Positions 21,211-31,235 of a stretch of DNA of 64,000 bases are shown here, piece after piece. The notes under the pieces are model-generated. The model did not search any database. It was not told the origin of the DNA and was given only the letters and a program-made list of their open reading frames with translations. Source of the stretch: Symbiodinium natans. Taxonomy: Eukaryota; Sar; Dinophyceae; Suessiales; Symbiodiniaceae. Numbering within the stretch: position 1 is the first letter of the stretch; every line of letters begins with the position of its first letter. Where the stretch lies: NCBI GenBank assembly GCA_905221605.1, contig CAJNDS010002613.1, positions 106,001-170,000 on the forward strand, written 5' to 3'. The position numbers and the translations under genes are program-made.

Positions 21211-22447
21211 ATGACAAGTTCAGTGGACTCGGCCCCTTACTTCCTTCAGAGAGCAGAGGAGATTTTGTTAACCAAGCGGGTCGTTGACGCACTGACTGCC
21301 AAAGGGGTCAAAACCTTGGCTCAGCTAGCTTTTTGCGTGGGCCAGCCGGGGCAACTCCTGGCTCAATCCGACTTCGACACATGGAGTACATCAGTATTGG
21401 CGGACCTTACGGTGGGCGAAAAGGCATCACTGAGACGGGTGATTCTTGAGGCCCAGACGATGTTGGTAGCCTCCCTCAAGGACATGGCGGAACCACCCGA
21501 AGGGGTTTCACCTAAGAAGGTGGGGCTCGCTGAGCGAAATGCACGCATGGACCAGTTGCGCACTCAGCTTTCGGGGATTTCCTTGACTGGACAGTTGGAG
21601 CCAAGTCATGCCTTGTTGGACATGACCGTTCAGCAGTGGGAGAATCGATGCCTTAAGTACATTGGCCCGGAAAAATGCCACAGCCGCGAGGAGGAAGTTC
21701 AGAACTTGAAGCCGTTGACCACCAGCCTCTCTCTCGAAGGGGGCAAACTCAAAGTTACGGAGTCCTCTGGCATGGAAGATCGTGATATCGAGGGATCTCT
21801 CCAGGTGCTAAACGCCCTTAGACGGCGTGGAGTTGCATATGCATTCGCCAGGTTGATTAGTTGGGACAAGCATGAGGCCTACGTCTCCTCGCTTTTCAAG
21901 TACCTCACCAAACCAGCTCAACAAGGTTATCGTAAGGTTTCCTTGAGGCAGATCCTGCGAGCTGACAAGTTGGCATTCGCAAAGATGGCCGAGGATATCT
22001 TCGGTGCTGCAGGATTACGATTTGATCGTTGCGCTCCTTCCTTTGGGGGATTTTGAAGGCGGAGGAAAGTTGCGATTGGGAAAAGGCAATCGTAGTCATC
22101 CGTATGAGAATGCTCCGAATAAGGGCAAGCCGGGCAAAGGGAAGTCTTTTTGGAGCCCTAGGGGTTTCGAGTCATGGCCCGGGAAGGGCAAACCCTCGCC
22201 GAAGGGCAAGGAGAAGGCTGGCATAGGGAAAGGTTACGGGGCTGGCAAGTCGGAATGGCTACCCGAGGGCCTGCGTTACCAGGGAGCGTCCGCATGGAAC
22301 AAGAAGGGCAACAAGGTCTGCTACGGGTTCAACCTCAGCGGGTGCACCGATGCTAATTGTCAGAAGGGTGATCATGGGTGCATCATCTACAAGTGTGGTG
22401 GCGACCACCCGGTTACCAAGTGCCCGTTGAAACCTAAGAAGCTGTGA
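21211..22447 (+). pseudogene. Gag-like protein with C-terminal zinc fingers, frame change near 22020
   Basis: From the ATG at 21211 a helical capsid-like region runs to about 22010 (VDALTAKGVKTLAQLAFCVG near its start). The coding signal then moves to the +1 frame, with a Lys/Gly/Pro-rich linker (PNKGKPGKGKSFW). It ends with CYGFNLSGCTDANCQKGDH, a CCCH-type finger, followed by CIIYKCGGDHPVTKC, a zinc-knuckle-like motif. This is a usual Gag layout: capsid helices, basic linker, nucleic-acid-binding fingers. The frame change may be a mutation, an intron or programmed shifting. The stop at 22447 lies 30 bases before the pol start. Confidence 0.65.
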
Positions 22448-22477
22448 CTAGGGGATCCTGGTCTTGACGAGACTTCG

Positions 22478-25400
22478 ATGGCTCAGGATGTTGAGATGGT
22501 TCCTCAGGATGAATCCGTTAGTGGTGTCATCTCTGCTTCGGCCCAGGAGGTCGGTATGGAGGCCTTACCTTCAGGTGCGGGATTGGACCCCGTATCTGCA
22601 GTTGGGGTTGCCGAAAGTTTTGAGCGTGAGGTTGAATGTTCTTTTTCGAAGGCTTCGGTGCTGTCGGCCCCAACACTGCCAGTTTTCCAGACCGGCGAGG
22701 AGACATCCTCTCGGAGTGAGCAGTGTTCTCCGGCTACACAGCCGCAACAATTTTCCTCGAACGAACAGCACGGGGGACCTACCCGTGCGATCCTTCAATG
22801 TTTTGCTGGGCAGGCCCGTGTGGCTGCAGCTCTGCTTGCGCAGGGTTACTTTGCTTATGGAGTGGATCGTGTTAAACACAAGTCTGCTATGGCACCTGTT
22901 TTGCAAATGGACCTGTCCTCTCGGACGGCTTGTGATTCTGTTCTTACTTGGTTGGACAAACGAAAGATTGCGGGGGTGCTGATTTGCATACCAAAGTTCA
23001 CATTGGACCCCACCTCTGCGGCATTTGTTTTCGCGGTTATCAATGGATGCCTCGATAGAGACCTGCCGTTAGTGGTAGAAGGCTCTTGCAAGTCCCCATT
23101 CTGGGATAATTTGAACCAACTTCCAGATGCTCAGCAGGCACCCCATTGGATCGAAGTGGAGTGGGGATGCTGGATTCCTGCGAATCAGCAGCGGAGTTTT
23201 GTGATGTCAAACCTCCCTGAAATCACCACGGTTAGGCGCGAAGGACAAGAACCGGTAGGGAAGTCGACAACACCGGAGGCCTCTTCGGGGGCCTACCCCC
23301 GAGGCTTTGCGACTGCATTGGCTGAGGTCTTCGCGGCTGGCGTCACAGCGAGAAAACTTCTGTGCCAAAACCCTTCTTTGGCCAATAAAGCCATTCGAGT
23401 GTCGGCCATGCACCAACCTCGAGGGCATTTGAATGAGGTCATGCCGGAATGGAAGGTGGTCGTCTATGTGCTGCTGCCTAGAACAGTGACCGAGGACCCT
23501 TTCTCAGGACACAAGCGTCTCAAGCAGGAGTGGCAGATTCCGGATGGCGTTCGAGTGTTGCCGGGGATGGCCACCCTGCCGGTAGATTCCCAGCTTCTGT
23601 CACGGACTCAGACAGGGGGGAACTTGAGCCCGCAACTTCAGCAGGAGATGCAGCGACTGGATGGTGCCTCAGTGCTGCGAGTGGGGATTCCTTGGGATCC
23701 GATTGAATTTATTGGAAAGGCAGCAAAGCTAGGACACCCTTATCATCAGCTATCTAAGTGCAACAAACCGTTAGAGAAGTTGATCGAGCAACTTGTGCAC
23801 CGTCCAGGCTCGGTGAGATCCCAGAGAAAGTTTTACCTTGAGAAATGGGCTAGAAGAGCCAAAGAACTGGAACCAGAGGAAGCACAGCTGAAGGCTGGCA
23901 TGTCTACCCATCGAGGGGCGATCCTCGGACCAAAACGTATCCTCCTCTTCCAAGAAATGCTTCAAAATATTCAGTACGATGATATGGGCGTGGTGCAGGA
24001 GCTCGTTCAGGGAGCCACTCTCACAGGCCCTATCCCAGTGACGGGAGTTTTGGATGCGAAGCTGAAGCCAGCCAGGATGGACATTGAACAACTAGTGGAC
24101 ATGTCCGAACAGGTGTGTGAACAGATCTTCGCCAGGACAATATCCAGTGGTGATAGAAACATGGACACGTTGTTGTGGGAGAAAACGTTAGAGGAGGTCG
24201 AGAAGGGTCATCTGGCAGGACCTTTCGACGTTGGCCATCTCCCAAAAGATTGTCTGGTGAGTTCCCGTTTCCCTCTGATGCAGGGGGGCAAACTCAGACC
24301 TATTGACAACTATTCTTCCAGTCTCATTAATGACACGGTCACCGTCTCCGAGAAACCTGTTACACATTCAATTGATGAGATCGCACTCCTAATTACCAAG
24401 CTGTCGAAGGCAGCCAGGAAAAAGGGACTGTTGGAACTCTTCGGGAAGACGGCTGACCTTAAAAGCGCCTATCGACAGTTGGCCATTTCGGATGAAAGTT
24501 TGAGATTTTCATACTTAGCAGTGTACGACCCGGTCGAGGGGAAGCCCAAATTGTTCCAGCAACTGGCGGTGCCTTTTGGTTCCACGAAAGCAGTATACTT
24601 CTTCTTGAGGGTTGCGAGAGCCCTTTGGACGATCCTGGTGAAAGGAGCCAGAATCCCTACGACGAATTACTTTGACGACTTTGTTCTCCTCGCATTGAGC
24701 GGTGACAGGAGTTCATGTGGGTATACCTTTGATGAGGTCATGAAACTGTTGGGTTGGAAGCTGTCATCAGACAAGACTACGGAGTGGAGCACAAGTTTCG
24801 AAGCTTTGGGCGTTTTGTTTGAGCTGGACCAAACAGGGACAGGGGTCCTGAAAGTTAAGAACACCGAACGAAGGCGTCGAGAGTTGGTCACAGCCATCAG
24901 AGGTCACCTGGAGAATGGTTTGATGGGTCAGAAGGAGGCCTTGCAACTGAGGGGCCGATTACAGTTTGCACAAGCTCAGTTCTTCGGAAGGTTAGGCAGG
25001 AGGTGTCTGGTTGAGATCACAAGACATGCCTATGGTGGGAGGCGGAAAATTCCGGGATACACCAAAGACCTTTTGGAAGAGTTCTGCAAGTTCTTAGACG
25101 CTGCTCAGCCCAGGCTAGTGGGACAGGTGTCGTGCAGATTGTTTATGATACTCACCGATGCAGCCTTCGAAACCGAGACAAGGTCTGGTGGATTAGGTGG
25201 TGTGCTCCTTACGGGGAGTGGGACAGCACTGTCATTCTTCAGTGTTCCGATCTCGGAAATCCAAACTCAAGTGCTATCTACGGAGGAAGAGCAAACCATT
25301 ATCTATGAGCTGGAAATGCTTGGGGTTTTGGTTGGTTTGAAGTTGCTAACAGGCCAGACTGCAGCCTTTGCTGAATCGTATTCCCAGCATGGAGCGACTG

Positions 25401-25693
25401 CTGGAACTGGGGTAATCGTCTACCTCGACAACGATGCGGCCCGACACGCCTACATCTCGGGATCTGCTAAGAAAGGAGTTGCTGGAATGTTGGTGGATGA
25501 AGCAAACTTCCTGGAATATGTTCACGGATTTCTACCGTGGTATGCAAGAGTTGCCTCCCCAGCGAATCTTGCAGATCAACCTTCAAGGTTCCAACTTGAT
25601 TTGGTTAGGAAGTTAGGATTCAAGGACGAATCGCATGAAGCGAGGAGGATCGTTTCGGCGATTGTGAAGAGGGCCTCGAAACTGAAGGTTTGA
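22478..25693 (+). CDS. pol: Pol polyprotein: methyltransferase-like domain, reverse transcriptase, RNase H
   Basis: This is one intact frame of 1071 codons from the ATG at 22478. Residues about 100-245 resemble a Rossmann-type methyltransferase (ILQCFAGQARVAAALLAQGY, then YGVDR, QMDLSS, GVLICIP). The usual Pro-Cys of cytosine methyltransferases is absent (CIPKFT), so this domain is probably not catalytic. The RT palm follows, with ADLKSAYRQL (Asp 660) and YFDDF (Asp 733-734). The RNase H region begins MILTDAAFETETRSGG near residue 892 and includes IYELEML and VYLDNDAARHAYI, as in DIRS-class elements. There is no integrase, consistent with recombinase-based insertion. B1 begins 18 bases after the stop. 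Confidence 0.85.
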   Translation: MAQDVEMVPQDESVSGVISASAQEVGMEALPSGAGLDPVSAVGVAESFEREVECSFSKASVLSAPTLPVFQTGEETSSRSEQCSPATQPQQFSSNEQHGGPTRAILQCFAGQARVAAALLAQGYFAYGVDRVKHKSAMAPVLQMDLSSRTACDSVLTWLDKRKIAGVLICIPKFTLDPTSAAFVFAVINGCLDRDLPLVVEGSCKSPFWDNLNQLPDAQQAPHWIEVEWGCWIPANQQRSFVMSNLPEITTVRREGQEPVGKSTTPEASSGAYPRGFATALAEVFAAGVTARKLLCQNPSLANKAIRVSAMHQPRGHLNEVMPEWKVVVYVLLPRTVTEDPFSGHKRLKQEWQIPDGVRVLPGMATLPVDSQLLSRTQTGGNLSPQLQQEMQRLDGASVLRVGIPWDPIEFIGKAAKLGHPYHQLSKCNKPLEKLIEQLVHRPGSVRSQRKFYLEKWARRAKELEPEEAQLKAGMSTHRGAILGPKRILLFQEMLQNIQYDDMGVVQELVQGATLTGPIPVTGVLDAKLKPARMDIEQLVDMSEQVCEQIFARTISSGDRNMDTLLWEKTLEEVEKGHLAGPFDVGHLPKDCLVSSRFPLMQGGKLRPIDNYSSSLINDTVTVSEKPVTHSIDEIALLITKLSKAARKKGLLELFGKTADLKSAYRQLAISDESLRFSYLAVYDPVEGKPKLFQQLAVPFGSTKAVYFFLRVARALWTILVKGARIPTTNYFDDFVLLALSGDRSSCGYTFDEVMKLLGWKLSSDKTTEWSTSFEALGVLFELDQTGTGVLKVKNTERRRRELVTAIRGHLENGLMGQKEALQLRGRLQFAQAQFFGRLGRRCLVEITRHAYGGRRKIPGYTKDLLEEFCKFLDAAQPRLVGQVSCRLFMILTDAAFETETRSGGLGGVLLTGSGTALSFFSVPISEIQTQVLSTEEEQTIIYELEMLGVLVGLKLLTGQTAAFAESYSQHGATAGTGVIVYLDNDAARHAYISGSAKKGVAGMLVDEANFLEYVHGFLPWYARVASPANLADQPSRFQLDLVRKLGFKDESHEARRIVSAIVKRASKLKV

Positions 25694-25711
25694 CACACGG
25701 CTCAGGTGAAT

Positions 25712-25950
25712 GGGGAAAGGAGCCCTGTGTCTCACAGGACATTTCGAGACTCAACAACAGTCTTGGGTCTTACAGGAGGGATCGAGATCCAACCAGCCGT
25801 GCTCGGTACTGTTTCCCCACAACGTGAAAAGATTCGAACGAGAGCGAGTGATGTGAGCAGAATGCATGTTGCTTGATGAAGATTGTGTCATGCTTGAAGT
25901 GTTCAAACACGACATGACATTTCATAACAAGCGCGGTTTTGAACAATAAG
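25712..25950 (+). repeat. Split direct repeat B1
   Basis: The repeat runs from GGGGAAAGGAGCCCTGTGTC to TTTGAACAATAAG. It matches B2 at 26779-27017 over 239 bases with about two substitutions and abuts A2 directly. Confidence 0.9.
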
Positions 25951-26207
25951 TATCGTTCTTCGAATGCCTGGAGAAGATAGAGCTTTATTGTTCAAAGGAA
26001 ACAACATCAAAATGTTGTGGTGAACAAAACATTTGCTTGTTGTTTCAGTGCTTGCCTTTTTGCACAACTTATTTCCACCGCTCAATCAGTTTTATGCTTG
26101 TTCGTGCAGGATTTGTATTTACTTATACACCCGTCGCAGCGGGACCTCTCAGAGGGCAGGATGCCCGGAAAGTGCTCTTAGAGGCTGATAGATCGTTTTC
26201 GAAAAAC
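25950..26207 (+). repeat. Split direct repeat A2
   Basis: This is the second copy of the left terminal sequence, beginning GTATCGTTCTTCG. It shares base 25950 with the end of B1, which is the circle-junction arrangement expected of Ngaro/PAT-type elements. Confidence 0.9.
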
Positions 26208-26512
26208 CCACCCTCGCCGCCCTTGTAAACTAATGTAAACGTTTTCGCAACCACGTCAGGAGAGGACTCGTGTGCATACGAAGTATCCGGTAAGGGACCA
26301 GGCAGCTCAATGAGCGTGTGCAATCAGGAACCCTTGTTAGTGCGGGCCTTACTTCATGTGGTGACAGTTCCGCTTGTTTGCTTGACGCATAAAGGCTCGA
26401 GTATTGCTCTTTTCACCGCTGTACTTTTCTCAGCACTCTTCATGGCGCGGTCGTTGACGCGCGATCAGCTAAATGATTTTCGGGTGTGGCTCCACTCTTT
26501 GAATATGCCCTC

Positions 26513-26683
26513 ATGAAGGTGGCTGAGGTATTGGACGACCTCATGGCAGACCGTGAGATGCGGCAACAGGAGGCTGTTGCAGCTCGTCAGTCTCAGTGGC
26601 AGTTTGTGAACCCTGCACCTGACTTGGAGCAACCGAGTGAAGCTGCCTCGTCAAGCTCTCAGAGACAGCCAGAAACTTCTTGA
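26513..26683 (+). CDS. Small ORF between A2 and B2
   Basis: A 56-codon frame from the ATG at 26513 (MKVAEVLDDLMADREMRQQE) is helical and charged with a Ser/Gln-rich tail. It lies in the roughly 570-base unique segment between A2 and B2, where no gene is usually found. It may be chance. There is no known domain. Confidence 0.2.
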   Translation: MKVAEVLDDLMADREMRQQEAVAARQSQWQFVNPAPDLEQPSEAASSSSQRQPETS

Positions 26684-26778
26684 ACTGTCGTTCTGAACCA
26701 CATGGATATCCTGTTCAGGCCGTCACACTTAGGCCGAACCTGTGAGAGGCCGTGAGTTAGCTGTATTTTCCTCTCGAA

Positions 26779-27017
26779 GGGGCAAGGAGCCCTGTGTCTC
26801 ACAGGACATTTCGAGACTCAACAACAGTCTTGGGTCTTACAGGAGGGATCGAGATCCAACCAGCCGTGCTCGGTACTGTTTCCCCACAACGTGAAAAGAT
26901 TCGAACGAGAGCGAGTGATGTGAGCAGAATGCATGTTGCTTGATGAAGATTGTGTCATGCTTGAAGTGTTCAAACACGACATGACATTTCATAACAAGCA
27001 CGGTTTTGAACAATAAG
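26779..27017 (+). repeat. Split direct repeat B2 (right terminus)
   Basis: This is the second B copy, ending AACAATAAG at 27017, where the element stops. The flank continues CACAAGTCGGCCC, which is not related to the left flank. Confidence 0.9.
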
Positions 27018-27171
27018 CACAAGTCGGCCCATGAGGTTAGCCTAGCCTCTGCTGACGTGCCATGGAGCCAAGGTCTCCTGGACATAGCGTCCCCTGCACA
27101 AGCCTAGTCAGACCACACGCGGTGGGGGTGCCAGGCCTTAACTTCACTGGTCTGCCCCGGGCCGCTAAAGT

Positions 27172-27950
27172 GGGGGTATGCCATGCATCAGGACCGGAGC
27201 CTCTCGCCTGAGAGGCTGCCCGGCCTGATCGCCAAACTCGCCCAGAGCAGCACCCGTGAAAAAGGCCATCGCATGCAGGGTAGGACGCTGTTGCCCCTAA
27301 TCCCCCTCCCGTAGGGTCTTTGGGATCTAGAGGGCTCGTTCTACCCGCTCGTCCCCAACTAGGGTTAGGTCTTGCAGTGGGCGTTGTCTGAACGCACTGG
27401 GTTTTTTGTTTCCCAGGTGTTTTGACACGCGCGAATCATGACCGCCCATGTTCGCCCACGCCCAGCTGGCTTCTGGCTCAGCTGGCCCCGACCTAACCCG
27501 AGTTGGGGCCATGCATAGCGTGTGAGCTTCTTTTTCGCCCGCCCTCCCTTGCCCTGCTCACTCAACGCCAGACTCCAAACACTCTCCACATAGCCGACAG
27601 CCCTCTGCCTTGAGAGTGGAGTAGCCCAGTACACTGCCTCCCAAAGCGGAGTAGCCCAGTACACTGCCGCATTATTGCCTCCCAAAAAGAGGAGTAGCCC
27701 TCGCCTTTACTGCCACAAACCCTCACAAGGGGGGTATGCCATGCATCAGGACCGGAGCCTCTCGCCTGAGAGGCTGCCCGGCCTGATCGCCAAACTCGCC
27801 CAGAGCAGCACCCGTGAAAAAGGCCATCGCATGCAGGGTAGGACGCTGTTGCCCCTAATCCCCCTCCCGTAGGGTCTTTGGGATCTAGAGGGCTCGTTAC
27901 CCGCTCGTCCCCAACTAGGGTTAGGTCTTGCAGTGGGCGTTGTCTGAACG
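27172..27950 (+). repeat. 222-bp direct repeat pair, probable terminal repeats of the older retroelement
   Basis: Copy 1 (27172-27394) and copy 2 (27730-27950) are nearly identical: both run from GGGGGTATGCCATGCATCAG to GGGCGTTGTCTGAACG, and copy 2 lacks three bases. A 335-base segment lies between them, containing two copies of GTAGCCCAGTACACTGCC. Copy 2 ends at the exact base where viral fibre coding sequence begins. That makes it a true terminus, probably B2 of the older DIRS-like element whose RT remnant is at 14840-15965, with copy 1 as B1. An alternative is a miniature LTR element. No A1 is visible. Confidence 0.55.
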
Positions 27951-28757
27951 TAGTAAGCCGCCAGAGCGGATGTGATGGCTCCATTGGTTTCGCTGCTTGT
28001 GTAGTAGCTGCCCAGGGTGGCCAGCACCCAGGACTCGCTGGCCAGGGGGGCCAGCAGGGCATTGACCTCTCCTCCCTGCGTGTACGCATCGCAGGCCAGG
28101 CTCAGCGTGAAGTTGTCGTTCTCGAGGGAGACGCTCAGGGGAAGTGCCAGTTCCTAATCGTGTTCATTCCGACCAGCAGATCCCAGGTGGTCTGTCCGGG
28201 CCATGCCTGGGCGTTGGCGAGGTTCGTGCCGCCGCCCGTGGTCAGTGCGGCCAGTGCTGCGTTGAGCGCATCGATGATGGCGCTCTGCAGACTTGTTTCG
28301 GAAGCCGACAGGTCCGCCGTCGCAAAGGGCCCCGCGCCTTGTTGCAGTGCCAGGATCTCCGCATCGTGCCCGTCGAGTCGAGGCGCGCATCTCGCACGGC
28401 CAGCAGTGCGTTGAGCCCCGCAGTGTCCGTGTACCCCGCGAGTGCGGTGGCAAGAGCTGCAGCCACGTCGGCAGCCGACTGGAAGCCCGCGGCTTGCAGC
28501 ACCGCCAGGGCCGCCTCGGCGGCGTCGAGTCTCCCGTCTCGAATGGCAAGGGCGGCGTCCAGTGCCGCCTGCTGCACGAAAGGGAGGAGCGCCGTAGCGA
28601 TGAGCTGCGAGACATCTGCGGGTGTGGTGCGCAGGGCCACTGTGCTGTTGAGGTCGGTGCTTGTGCCCAGCGGAGATGCCCTGCATTTCGATGGTGGCGA
28701 TGGGGGTTTGCCCGTCGTTGAGGATGTTCCGGTGATGGTGGACTCAAAAAGACTCAT
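27951..28757 (-). pseudogene. Viral fibre/attachment protein, proximal part
   Basis: The gene starts MSLFESTITGTSSTTGK at 28757 and runs through helical, alanine-rich repeats (ALAIRDGRLDAAEAALAVL, ALLAVRDARLD). After a frameshift near 28380 it continues ILALQQGAGPFATADLSAS. A stop near 28135 is followed by more similar sequence ending ETNGAITSALAAYY at 27951. Regular Ala/Asp repeats after a short anchor are typical of trimeric fibre stalks. The gene is cut at 27950 by the end of a retroelement. The probable distal part lies at 13930-14560 on the same strand. Confidence 0.55.
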
Positions 28758-28770
28758 GTTTTACTTGCTA

Positions 28771-29914
28771 TCAGTCGAGGCTCGAGACGCCCGCCGAGCT
28801 CAGAGTGCACAACTGATGCGAGAGCATGTGCACAAAACACTGGTCCGCGCGGTCCGCCTCCATGTTGCTGAAGCTGAAGCGGCACAGGTCGCCGGAGCGG
28901 GTTGAGATGCCCGAAAGCGGGTGCTTCGGTACCCTTTCGACCGGGAAGGCCGCGATGAACTGCGTGTTCCCGTAGAGGTTGTCCCGGATGCGCATGTTGC
29001 GCAGTTTTGAGATCTCGAGAAAGTGATGCCATTCGGCGATGCTCTCGTTCGCCGTGCGAGGGTACTGCAGCGCACCCAGCTGCAGCTGGCCCTTGAGGTT
29101 CCGGTTCGCATTCGCTCCAGGGTACTCGAAATTGTCCACGTGATCCTCCGTGGTCTTGTTGAACGTCACGAAAGCGCCTAACATTTTGGTAAATGCACGA
29201 CCAACGACGATGTTGTAGCTGGTGGACCCTGCGGGGATGCTGGAGAGCTGTGTGTGGATGGTCGGGAAGGAGAACACGAGGCTGCGACCACTGGTCATGA
29301 TTCTCTGGGAGCTCGCGAAGAGCCGAGTCGAGGGTAACTTGCGAGGCGTAGAGCTTCACGTTCTCGATGGTGTAGTCCTGGCTCCCGCTGACGTTGCGGG
29401 CCCCGTCCGTGGGGTCGCAGAAGGTTATTTGAAGGACGAGGTTGAGTTCGGGCGGGAGCATTTTGCCGCAATTCAGGATTCCAATGAGATGCGGGCTCAT
29501 GAGAACGGTGCGGGAGCCCGAGGCCGGGATCTCCTCGGCGTGGCCCCCGCCGTCCGCCAAAAAGCCCTGGATGTGCCGGTTCAGCCACCACTCCTCCGGC
29601 TTCAGGAGGCTGTACAGGTACGAGCAACGGTTGTAGTAGCTAATGTCCTCGATGCGAGTGCCATTGGCGAAGACTTCTATGCTGTCAATAAGGCAGCTTG
29701 GGTCGGGACTGGCGAGCTGCAGCGTGGCGTGCCGGAGTTGTTGCGCACCGTGAAGCCGAGCTTGACACTCTCACCGTCCACGAACGATTGACAAACTTGA
29801 AGGGTAATAGACCACATCGGCTCTTGACTGCACGTAATTGACGTTGGAGGTCTCCAGCTTAAACGACAAAGATTGAACCAACTCATCATTGACGGCAGCA
29901 GTTACCTGCTCCAT
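28771..29914 (-). pseudogene. Major capsid protein-like (double jelly-roll type), frameshifted
   Basis: The ATG at 29914 opens MEQVTAAVNDELVQS. After frame changes near 29795, 29715 and 29300 the chain includes DSIEVFANGTRIEDISYYN, IENVKLYASQVTLDSAL and finally GRSLVFSFPTIHTQL to 28771. The C-terminus (LYGNTQFIAAFPVERVP, then LCRFSFSNMEADRADQ) has the strand-loop style of polinton-like major capsid proteins. The total of about 380 codons is shorter than most in the family (about 450-600), so parts may be missing. The position beside fibre and minor capsid genes supports the call. At least three frame disruptions make it non-functional. Confidence 0.55.
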
Positions 29915-29936
29915 ACTGTTTACTTTAGCGAAAGAT

Positions 29937-31235
29937 TCATGCGGCCTCCGGCTCGCTCGCGCTGCGAAGCGCCTCGAAGGACGGAAACGGCGCGGCGCGG
30001 GACCTCTGCATGCGAGGCCCGCGGGAGGAGTCGCTGTCCGAGGACTGCGCCAGTGGAGCGGGGTTCAAGCCCGTGGGGAAGCGCGTGGGCCTCGCGGGAC
30101 GAGCCTGCACCCTCGGGGGCGGCTGTGCCCGCGGCTCCGATTCGCCGTCGGTGTCCACGCGGTAAAACTGTGTCCGCGGGCGTTGCCGTGAGGCCGGTGG
30201 CTCTCGGAGCTGGAAGTGCTGCTCAGCTCCAAACTCCTGCATGCCGTTGAGAGTCTGAATGTCTGGGGCCGAGCTGTCGGTGCCGCCCAGCAAATGTTCT
30301 GCGGCCACCATGCCGCCGTGCAGTGCCCAGGCGGTTCCCACAAGCGCCGCTGCCCCACCCGCCACGGCAAGGCCTGCTGCTGCTGCTCCCATGCCCGCAG
30401 CCGTGCCCAATGCAGCCTCTCCAAACAGCGCCAACGCTCCTGGCCCCTCCGCTGCAGCTGCCGCTTCTGCGGCCCCCGCAGCCACTTCTGCGGTGGAAGC
30501 GAAGCCTTCGGTCGCCTCGGCCTCGGCCACCTGCTCGCTCATGAACTGCTCGATGTCTCGGGCTGCAGCTCTTTCCACCTCCTGGGCTCGCTGTCCCGCC
30601 CGCTCCAGAAGCGGCTCCACTTCACTCGGCCGGCCGATGATTTGGGGTGGAGCTACTTCGTCGGGTGGGGGCGCAAGACCTTCGGGTGTGCGCGGAATGC
30701 GTAGGTTCCGGTCGATCCAGTTCCTTCCCCTGCGCGCTGCATTGTATAGGTCTTGTCCGTGCCCCGCAATGGCAGAGGCAGAGCCCGCCAATCCCGCTGC
30801 AGCTCCCGCGGCGGCTTCCGCCTGCTGCATCCGGCTGAGGACGCTTGGCGGTGCTGGGGGCTGAAACCCGTCGTTTCTCAGAGCCTGCCCGGGGTCCACG
30901 GCCCCAAAATCCGGTTCGCTGTCCATGTCAAAGGGCCGTGGGCGCAAAAAATCCCGGCGGGGGAAGGGCACTCCATCGTAGCCTTCGTTGGCATCCTCGT
31001 AGGCTGCTGCAGGGTCCACGATCGTGTGGGGCAGCGGGGCTGGCTCGGGCTCGGAGCTCTGGGGATAGTCGTCCAGCCAGAAGTGGCTGGAAGTCAGGAT
31101 GCTGGCATTGCGGTTTGGGAGGTCGAGGGGCAAGGGCTCGCCCTCAGCGATGTAGCCCAGGACCTGTGAGTATGACGGCCGTACGCGGAAGCCGTGCGCA
31201 CGCCGCTCCTCCATGTCTTTACATGAGGCCGCCAT
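29937..31235 (-). CDS. Viral minor capsid/membrane protein, unknown
   Basis: This frame is intact, with 432 codons from the ATG at 31235 (MAASCKDMEERRAHGFRV). The N-terminal third is proline-rich and acidic. The centre is a long alanine/glycine-rich segment (GTAAGMGAAAAGLAVAGGAA) that could insert in a membrane, and the C-terminal part is Arg/Pro/Ser-rich and disordered. No enzyme motif is present. Its place between the capsid gene and the small 110-codon gene, and the hydrophobic centre, suggest an internal virion or membrane protein. It overlaps the next gene upstream by 17 bases. It is one of few unbroken viral genes here. Confidence 0.5.
   Translation of the reverse strand: MAASCKDMEERRAHGFRVRPSYSQVLGYIAEGEPLPLDLPNRNASILTSSHFWLDDYPQSSEPEPAPLPHTIVDPAAAYEDANEGYDGVPFPRRDFLRPRPFDMDSEPDFGAVDPGQALRNDGFQPPAPPSVLSRMQQAEAAAGAAAGLAGSASAIAGHGQDLYNAARRGRNWIDRNLRIPRTPEGLAPPPDEVAPPQIIGRPSEVEPLLERAGQRAQEVERAAARDIEQFMSEQVAEAEATEGFASTAEVAAGAAEAAAAAEGPGALALFGEAALGTAAGMGAAAAGLAVAGGAAALVGTAWALHGGMVAAEHLLGGTDSSAPDIQTLNGMQEFGAEQHFQLREPPASRQRPRTQFYRVDTDGESEPRAQPPPRVQARPARPTRFPTGLNPAPLAQSSDSDSSRGPRMQRSRAAPFPSFEALRSASEPEAA

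Larger units (their letters stand above)
16017..27017 (+). mobile_element. DIRS/Ngaro-type tyrosine-recombinase retrotransposon with split direct repeats
   Basis: The two ends show the diagnostic arrangement A1 - coding region - B1 - A2 - B2. A1 (16016-16273) matches A2 (25950-26207) over 258 bases, B1 (25712-25950) matches B2 (26779-27017) over 239 bases, and B1 and A2 abut at base 25950. No target duplication is visible, as expected for tyrosine-recombinase integration. Coding regions in order are a helical ORF, an SR-rich ORF with an HGTS motif, a tyrosine recombinase, Gag with zinc fingers, and a methyltransferase-like/RT/RNase H polyprotein. Known DIRS and Ngaro elements place the recombinase after RT, so recombinase-first is unusual. 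Three frames contain probable single-base shifts, but the 1071-codon pol is intact. The element inserted just 3' of an older RT fragment. Confidence 0.85.

Noticed and set aside
27172-27950. A miniature LTR element (TRIM) formed by the 222-bp repeats
   Set aside because: Flanks show no target duplication and no TG...CA ends. The DIRS-type B1/B2 explanation fits the RT remnant better, although it is not proven.
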